Of a stretch of 64,000 nt of DNA, positions 57,724 through 64,000 are shown in pieces; within the stretch, counting starts at the first letter, position 1, and every line of letters begins with the position of its first letter. Position numbers and translations under genes: made by a program. The notes under the pieces are model-generated. The model was not told where the DNA came from and made no database searches. It saw only the letters and a program-made list of their open reading frames with translations. Where the stretch lies: positions 124,001 to 188,000 of the forward strand of contig NZ_CP007520.1 of the NCBI RefSeq assembly GCF_000875755.1, in the 5' to 3' direction. The stretch comes from Mycoplasma yeatsii GM274B (GTDB lineage Bacteria > Bacillota_I > Bacilli_A > Mycoplasmatales > Mycoplasmataceae).

Positions 57724-59826
57724 TTATCTTTTAAATGGTGGAATATTTTTTTCTTCTAAATTAGAATTCTTATTAAAATCAGAATATCTTCTTACTTGAT
57801 TTACTTCTCAATTACTAATATTTTGATTAAAATCTATTGCACCTTCAAACATTGATTCCATATTAGTTACATTTGAAGTGTTTCAGTCACTTAAAGGTTT
57901 ATTAAATTTTTTAGCATCATAAAACATTTCTTTCATATTAGTTACATTAGATACATCTCAATTATTTAATGGTTGATTAAAGTTTAAGCAATTTTTGAAC
58001 ATTTCACTCATATCAGTTACTTTAGAAGTATCTCAAACGTAATGATATTTTCGACGATAATTTCACTCTTCCTTTTTAGATATATCTTGATTAAAGTTTT
58101 CAGCATCTCTAAACATTCAACTCATATTAGTTACATTTGATGTATCTCAATTTGAAATATCACCATTAAAGTTTTTAGCACCATAAAACATTCGACTCAT
58201 ATCAGTCACTTTGAAAGTATCTCAATTTTTTAAATTTCGATTAAATTCTCTTGCATCTTCAAACATACCTCTCATATTAGTTACATTTGAAGTGTTTCAG
58301 TCAGAAATATCTTGGTCAAATTTTTCAGCTCCTCTAAACATATAACTCATATCAGTTACTTTAGAAGTATCTCAAGCATAATATATTTCTGGACCACATC
58401 TTCTTATTTTCTTTTTAGATACATCTTGATTAAATTCTCTTGCACCTTCAAACATACCTCTCATATTAGTTACATTTGAAGTGTTTCAGTTGGAAATGTC
58501 TTGATTAAACTTTTCAGCTCCATAAAACATCTCACTCATATTAGTTACTTTTGAAGTATCTCAAGCATAATAATATGTCCAGTTGTCTATTCTTATTTTC
58601 TTTTTAGATACATCTTGATTAAAGTTTTCAGCTCTGTAGAACATTCCGCTCATATTTGTTACATTTGAAGTAACTCAAGAATTTATATTCTTAATAAAAG
58701 AATACGCTCCTCTAAACATATAACTCATATCAGTTACTTTAGAAGTATCTCAGTCAGAAATGTCTTGATTAAACTTTTCAGCTCCACAAAACATCTCACT
58801 CATATTAGTTACTTTTGAAGTATCTCAAGCTTTATAACTCGTTTGATCTTCTTTAACTGTAATCTTTGTATTTATATTTTGGTTAAACGAATAAGCATCT
58901 CTAAACATACTACTCATATTAGTTACATTTGAGGTGTTTCACATAGATATATCTTGATTAAACTTTTCAGCTCCATAAAACATCTCACTCATATTAGTTA
59001 CATTTGATGTATCTCAATTTTGAATTCCTATTATGAATGCATTTTTATTGTCATAAAATGCTTTACTTAAATCTTCGATAGCACTTGGTAAATTATCAGG
59101 AACTTTTTTCGTAACTTTATTAAATTTTTGTATTTGAAATAAACCATTAGAGTTTATAAAATAACCTATTTTTATTACTTCTCTTTTTGTAATATCTTTA
59201 TAAGTGTGTTTTCTTTTTTGATTATTAAATATTCCAATATTTAACTCTATTATATTATCTTTATAAATAAATTTTAAAGTCTCATTTTCTTTTGGTTTAG
59301 ACTCTTTTAAACTGTCTTCTAAATAATGGATTTTTATATTATTTAATTTATTTTTTATTAATCTATCTGATAGAGTTTTTAATATTGTTTTTTTAGAAGG
59401 TAAATCTCATTTATTTTTACCTCTAAATCTATCTTTAAATTCAAGATCTCAAATAGATTTAATTTTATTAATAATTATTTCTTCAGAAGTAGGAATGTAA
59501 AATGTAAATGTTATTTGATTTTTATATGTTTTATCATTTTTAATAGGTTTTACTATTACTGTATTGTCTTTAATCACTAAATCTAATTTAGAAAAATTAA
59601 AATTAGTTTTTGGATTTTTTTGTTTAATTAGTAAGATTAATTTTTCTACTGTTTTATCACTTTCATTAATTCATCCTAAATCTTTATCAATATTTAAAGT
59701 AGATAAATCAATACTTTCGATCTTTTGAGATTTGTTATTTAACAATGTAATACCAGTTCCAACTGAAGTTGCAGAAATAGCATTTGTACCAATTATTAGA
59801 GATATTGTTTTTCAAGTTAATTTCAT
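57724..59826 (-). CDS. DUF285/PARCEL surface antigen
   Basis: Predicted 700 aa. N-terminal anchor KTISLIIGTNAISATSVGTG, one antigen domain ending KPIKNDKTYKNQITFTF, a linker closely related to that of the next gene (YLEDSLKESKPKENE in both), about 14 PARCEL units, and an IPPFKR tail. Four units carry long inserts (e.g. KITVKEDQTSYKA, KKIRIDNWTYYYA), each different. One unit has lost the usual FNQDI (FIKNINSW). First gene of a two-gene antigen operon with a 17-nt homopolymer in the promoter region. Confidence 0.87.
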
Positions 59827-59871
59827 ATAACTCCTTTATTAAATAAAAAATTTTAAAAAAACATAATAAAA

Positions 59872-59935
59872 ATTATAGCAATGCAAAAAAAAAAAAAAAA
59901 AGACTTGACAAAAAACTCGAGGTGGTTTTTACAAA
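59872..59935. promoter_or_regulatory. Antigen operon promoter with A17/T17 tract and shared -35 box
   Basis: Minus strand: TTGTCA (59911-59906), then AGTC, T17, GCATTGC and TATAAT (59877-59872) with an extended TGC before it. Plus strand: the same box is TTGACA (59905-59910), followed at 19 bp by TACAAA. AGACTTGACAAAAA is identical to the 47556 promoter. Confidence 0.5.
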
Positions 59936-59970
59936 ATTATCATAAGTAATAGTTATCCATGAATTGAAGG

Positions 59971-60030
59971 ATAAAAGTACCGATTGAATAATTTAAAAGT
60001 TACTAACTTACTTTTTATTATTTTTTATAT
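59971..60030 (+). repeat. Degenerate copy of the secA 3' end
   Basis: It shares TAAAAGTAC, then ATTTAAAAGTTACTAAC and a T-rich end with 56122-56180 in the same order and spacing; ten central bases match about half. The two antigens lie between the copies. Confidence 0.75.
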
Positions 60031-60065
60031 ATTTTATATAATAAGACTATGTAAGGAGAAAAAAC

Positions 60066-60772
60066 ATGAACAAACTACACTAACAAGGACTTTAAAAACT
60101 GATCTTATATTCTACAGTTTTATTATTTTTATTAGCTTTTTTATAAATATTTCATTTGCAATAACTAATATTAGTCAAAAGGTTGCTAATATTGATAGTT
60201 TAATTTTTTTAGATTCAATTTCAATTTCTATGTGATCAATGTGAATCACAACTTCTTATGCAATTTATGCTTTATATAAAAATATAAAAACAAAACAAGT
60301 TTATTCTAATAAATGAGTAGAATTTTTAGCTGTAAGTATGCTTTTAGCATCTATGATTTTATTTATATTTTATTTAAGCGTAGGTTTTGTTAACGAGATT
60401 ATTAACTGAAGTTATTGATTAAAAATAATTAACTCATACTTTTTATTACCAATTGCATTTTTAAGTTATTTATTATTATTTAAAAATAAAACATTAGTAG
60501 ATAATAAAGTAATGTTTAGATCAACATGAAGATTAGTATTAATTAGTTTTGTTTATATTATTTATGTAGTTATTAAAACGTTTGCAAGATTACAATTAGT
60601 GAAAAATAATCAATTTGCTTTTGTTGATATTGATATAGAAAAACTAGGAGTAACTAATTTTATTTTCTTAGGTATTTTTATATTTGCTGTGTATTTTTCA
60701 AGTTATTTTGCAGTAATAAAAATTAATAATTTAGTAAATAAAAATGGAGGTATTTATGAAAAAAGTTGATAA
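60066..60772 (+). pseudogene. Small membrane protein, frameshifted at codon 2
   Basis: AAGGAG and ATG 60066 lead into a five-codon ORF that stops at TAA 60081-60083. In the next frame a long sequence begins within the same codons (QTTLTRTLKTDLIFYSFIIF) and runs to TAA 60772, about 235 aa with six membrane segments. Adding one A after ATGAA would give MKQTTLTRTL in frame, so a 1-base deletion (or a sequencing error) is likely. Without it, no good start exists until ATG ~60230. Function unrecognised. The end overlaps the next membrane gene. Confidence 0.65.
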
Positions 60773-61541
60773 TAAAAATTGATTAAAAACTTTTAAAAGA
60801 ACATTTAAATCTGAAATGATCGTTTCAGTTGTTATGTTATTTTTAATAGCTTCATGTTTATTTATGTTTTTTGTACTTAAATCATTTGGCATAACTACAA
60901 ATAAACCTGAAGCTGCTGATTTTATATTCACAAGAGATACAACTTATTTAAGTGAATGATACGCTACTTTTGTAATGGTATTTTCTGCTATGAAAATTAC
61001 AAAAATGTTACAAACTAAAAAAATACTTATTTTTAAATATACTGAATATACATTTACTGCTTGAACAATTTTTATTTTCTTATTTTATGTTGTTGGAATA
61101 ATTATCGGTCAAACTCAAATAGATGATACAAGTTTTGATACTTATTATCGTGCTAGTGCAATTCATGTTATTGTTCCTTTAATTTGATTAGTTTACTTTT
61201 TTATTTTTCCTATTTGTGATCAAAAAACTAAAAAACAAGTTTGATTAGGAAGCTTACAAAATGTTGTTATACTTTCAGCATATTTAATTTGAATTGGAAT
61301 TAGATTAATACCAAATGTTGCTGATCAAAATGTTGCTTATCCATATGCATTTTTATCTGCTGAAAAAATAGGTGTTGCTCTTTATGTTTTAGGAAATATT
61401 TTATTTATTGCTTTAATTAGTTTATTATATGTTGGTGTTTATTATTTAAATATTTTAATTTATAACAAGTCAAATAAATTGACAAACAAAAATAACATTA
61501 AAAATGAGAGTATAATAAAAATTAATAAAGAAAGTAATTAA
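60756..61541 (+). CDS. Membrane protein of unknown function
   Basis: Predicted 261 aa with about six membrane segments ([53 protein letters not shown]; others). Trp is mostly TGA, which hides it from a standard-code scan. Size and topology resemble the frameshifted upstream gene, with which it overlaps by 17 bp, so the two may be paralogues working together. GGAGG lies six bases before ATG 60756. It ends seven bases before uvrB. No catalytic motif is seen. It may belong to the mycoplasma membrane family named after MAGa3780, but that is a guess. Confidence 0.75.
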
Positions 61542-61548
61542 TTTTAAT

Positions 61549-63549
61549 ATGAATTATATAAATAACAATAAGTTTAAATTAGTAAGTAGATTCTCACCTT
61601 CTGGAGATCAAAGTCAAGCTATTGAACAATTAAACCAAGGATTAAAAGATAATAAAAAATATCAAGTTTTACTAGGTGCTACTGGAACTGGTAAAACTTT
61701 TACTATTGCAAATGTTATTGCTAAACATAATAAACAAACTCTAGTTTTAGCTCATAATAAAACTTTAGCTATGCAATTGTATTACGAGTTAAAAGAATTA
61801 TTTCCTGAAAATAGAGTTGAATATTTTGTTTCAAATTTCGATTTTTTCCAACCTGAAGCTTATGTTCCATCTAAAGATTTATATATTGATAAAGATGCTC
61901 GTCAGAATATGGAATTAGATATGATGAGGCTTAGTGCTTGTAATGCACTTTTAACAAGAAATGACACAATAGTTGTAGCAAGTGTTGCTGCTATTTTTGC
62001 TTTACAAAATCCAGATGAATATTCATCAGCATTTTTTGAATTGAAATTAGGACAAAAAATTGCAAGAAATGAATTATTAAATTGATTAGTTAAAACAGGT
62101 TATACAAGAAATGATATTGAAAATGAATTAGGTAGTTTTTCAGCTAAAGGTGATGTCATTAAAATAGTTCCTGGTTGAGCAAATAATATTATGTTTAGAA
62201 TTTCATTATTTAATGATGAGATTGAAATGATTGATATTTTAAATTCAATTACTGGTGCAGTTATTGATAGAACTAGCACTGTTTCAATTTTTCCTGCTCA
62301 AGCTTATGTGACACCACAAGATAAAATTAAATTAATTTGTAACAACATTAGAAATGAATTAACTAACAGATTAGCTGTTTTAACTAGTGAAAATAAATTA
62401 TTAGAAGCTCAAAGATTAGAACAAAGAACTAAATACGATCTTGAATCACTTGAAGAATTTGGATATTGTAGTGGTATTGAAAATTATTCTTCTCATTTAG
62501 ATCTGCGTCAACCGGGTCAACGCCCTTATATTTTATTAGATTATTTTAAAGATGATTTTTTAACTATTATTGATGAATCTCATATTTCACTTCCTCAAAT
62601 TAGAGGAATGTATAACACTGATAGATCTAGAAAAACAACGCTAGTTGAATACGGATTTAGACTACCTAGCGCATTAGATAATCGTCCTTTAAATTTTGAT
62701 GAATTTAATAGTTTATTACATCAAGTAATCTATACTTCAGCAACTCCAGGAGATTATGAATTAGATCAAGTTAATAATCATGTAGTTCAACAAATTATTA
62801 GACCAACAGGATTATTAGATCCAATTGTTGAAATAAGACCTACAACAAATCAAATTGATGATATTATCAATGAAATACATAACAGAAGAAAAGTAAATGA
62901 AAGAGTATTTATTACAACTTTAACAATTAGAATGAGTGAAGATTTAACTAATTATTTACAACAAAGAGATATTAAAGTAGCTTATTTACACTCTGAATTA
63001 AAAACACTAGAACGAAGTGAAATATTAAATGATTTAAGAAAAGGGGTTTATGATGTTGTTGTTGGAGTTAACTTGCTAAGAGAAGGATTAGATCTTCCTG
63101 AAGTTAGTTTAATTTGTATATTAGATGCTGATAAACAAGGATTTTTAAGAAACTATCGATCATTAATTCAAACAATAGGACGAGTTGCTAGAAATGAACA
63201 TGGTAAAGCTATAATGTATGCTGATAGCACTAGTCAAGCTATGCAACAAGCTATTGATGAAACTAATCGTAGACGTGAAATTCAACAACAATACAATAAA
63301 ATTCATAACATTACTCCTAAAACAGTTTCAAAACAAATTACTGAATCAGTATTAAGTAAAAAATCTAAACAAGCAATTGAAAAAGCTAAAAAAATACGAA
63401 ATTCAAAACAAAAAATTGAAACACTTCAAAAAGCGATTGATGATTTACGAGAGGAAATGTTACAAGCTGCAAAAGAATTAGATTTTGAAAGAGCAGCAGT
63501 TTTAAGAGATACAATTATTGAATTAGAAAATCAAAAAAGTTCTAATTAG
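61549..63549 (+). CDS. uvrB: Excinuclease ABC subunit B
   Basis: 666 aa. It has the Walker [19 protein letters not shown], the beta-hairpin region [69 protein letters not shown] and [19 protein letters not shown]. The C-terminal UVR motif ([20 protein letters not shown]) binds UvrC. It is loaded by UvrA at lesions in nucleotide excision repair. uvrA follows 10 bp later. Confidence 0.98.
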
Positions 63550-63559
63550 GAGGTTTATT

Positions 63560-64000
63560 ATGAACGACAAAATCATAATTAAAGGTGCAAGAGAACATAA
63601 TTTAAAAAATGTTGATCTTGAAATACCTAAAAATAAGTTAGTTGTTTTTACAGGATTAAGTGGATCTGGTAAATCTTCTTTAGCGTTTTCAACGATTTAT
63701 GCTGAAGGACGTAGGCGTTATATTGAATCACTTTCAGCTTATGCTAGACAATTTTTAGGTGGAAATGAAAAACCTGATGTTGATTCAATTGAAGGATTGT
63801 CTCCATCTATTTCAATTGATCAAAAAACAACTAGTCATAACCCAAGATCAACAGTTGGAACAGTTACTGAAATTTATGATTATCTACGTTTATTATATGC
63901 AAGAATTGGAACACCTTATTGTATAAATGGTCACGGTCAAATTCAAGCTATGAGCATTAGTGAAATAGTGAATAATATCAAACAAACAACAACAGAAAAT
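63560..64000 (+). CDS. uvrA: Excinuclease ABC subunit A, N-terminal part (partial)
   Basis: 147 aa are visible before the window ends. They hold [19 protein letters not shown], the Walker [40 protein letters not shown], and [20 protein letters not shown]. The first zinc-module position reads [11 protein letters not shown] instead of CPxCG; a C-to-H change here occurs in other Firmicutes. UvrA scans for damage and loads UvrB. AGGAGG precedes the ATG. Confidence 0.97.
   Translation, partial: MNDKIIIKGAREHNLKNVDLEIPKNKLVVFTGLSGSGKSSLAFSTIYAEGRRRYIESLSAYARQFLGGNEKPDVDSIEGLSPSISIDQKTTSHNPRSTVGTVTEIYDYLRLLYARIGTPYCINGHGQIQAMSISEIVNNIKQTTTEN

Noticed and set aside
59984..60235. ORF starting at TTG 59984 as the N-terminus of the membrane protein
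   Set aside because: It reads through the copied secA terminator and has no ribosome-binding site; the frameshifted ATG 60066 explains the gene better.

Overview
The window is a chromosomal segment of a Mollicute, most likely a member of the Mycoplasma mycoides cluster or its close relatives (M. mycoides/capricolum/putrefaciens clade). Three things point there. The DNA is very AT-rich. UGA is read as tryptophan in nearly every long gene, so dnaB, rpoB, atpA and secA are only intact if TGA is sense. The mix of core genes with large surface proteins built from DUF285/PARCEL repeats is typical of that group. All coordinates below assume genetic code 4.

Layout. 1-2710: rpsF(3' end)-ssb-rpsR, then rplI-dnaB. 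2830-5220: a lipoprotein and an ECF transporter S component. 5244-8516: cysS-rlmB-rpmG-secE-nusG, a compact run. 8669-11176: a large repeat surface protein between nusG and rplK. 11359-12467: rplK-rplA behind a probable L1-controlled leader. 12510-14197: a complete insertion sequence flanked by a 26-bp direct repeat that duplicates the rplA terminator. 14291-15891: a FolT-like ECF S component with no ATG/GTG/TTG start, and a small surface protein. 16165-17101: rplJ-rplL behind an L10 leader with an attenuator. 17311-26129: a Fic-like pseudoenzyme, rpoB and rpoC. 26232-33773: purA-purB, a rhodanese, rpiB-glyA, an LtaS-like membrane phosphotransferase with a G9 tract, and upp. 33994-40940: the complete F0F1 ATP synthase operon atpIBEFHAGDC. 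40957-43227: a 5'-3' exonuclease and a PAP2 phosphatase.

43237-52650 is a surface-antigen island. It has three large DUF285/PARCEL proteins in both orientations, one with a recent exact 300-bp tandem duplication and a nonsense codon. It also holds a DUF4143 AAA ATPase flanked by four copies of a roughly 37-bp hairpin repeat, and a decayed antigen remnant. 52652-56141: YigZ-family gene and secA. 56248-59826: two more antigen genes, apparently inserted next to secA and bounded by a degenerate copy of the secA 3' end. 60066-64000: two small membrane proteins (the first frameshifted at codon 2), uvrB and the start of uvrA.

How it works together. Most of the window is translation, transcription, ATP synthesis, nucleotide salvage and repair housekeeping. 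On top of this sits a surface-variation layer. Antigen genes carry 15-17 nt A/T homopolymers at their promoters, their coding repeats expand and contract in 75-bp units, and an LtaS-like envelope enzyme carries a reading-frame G9 tract. The promoter tracts, the tandem duplications and the G9 tract are seen directly; that they switch expression is inference from known mycoplasma phase-variation mechanisms. No rRNA, tRNA or CRISPR array was recognised.
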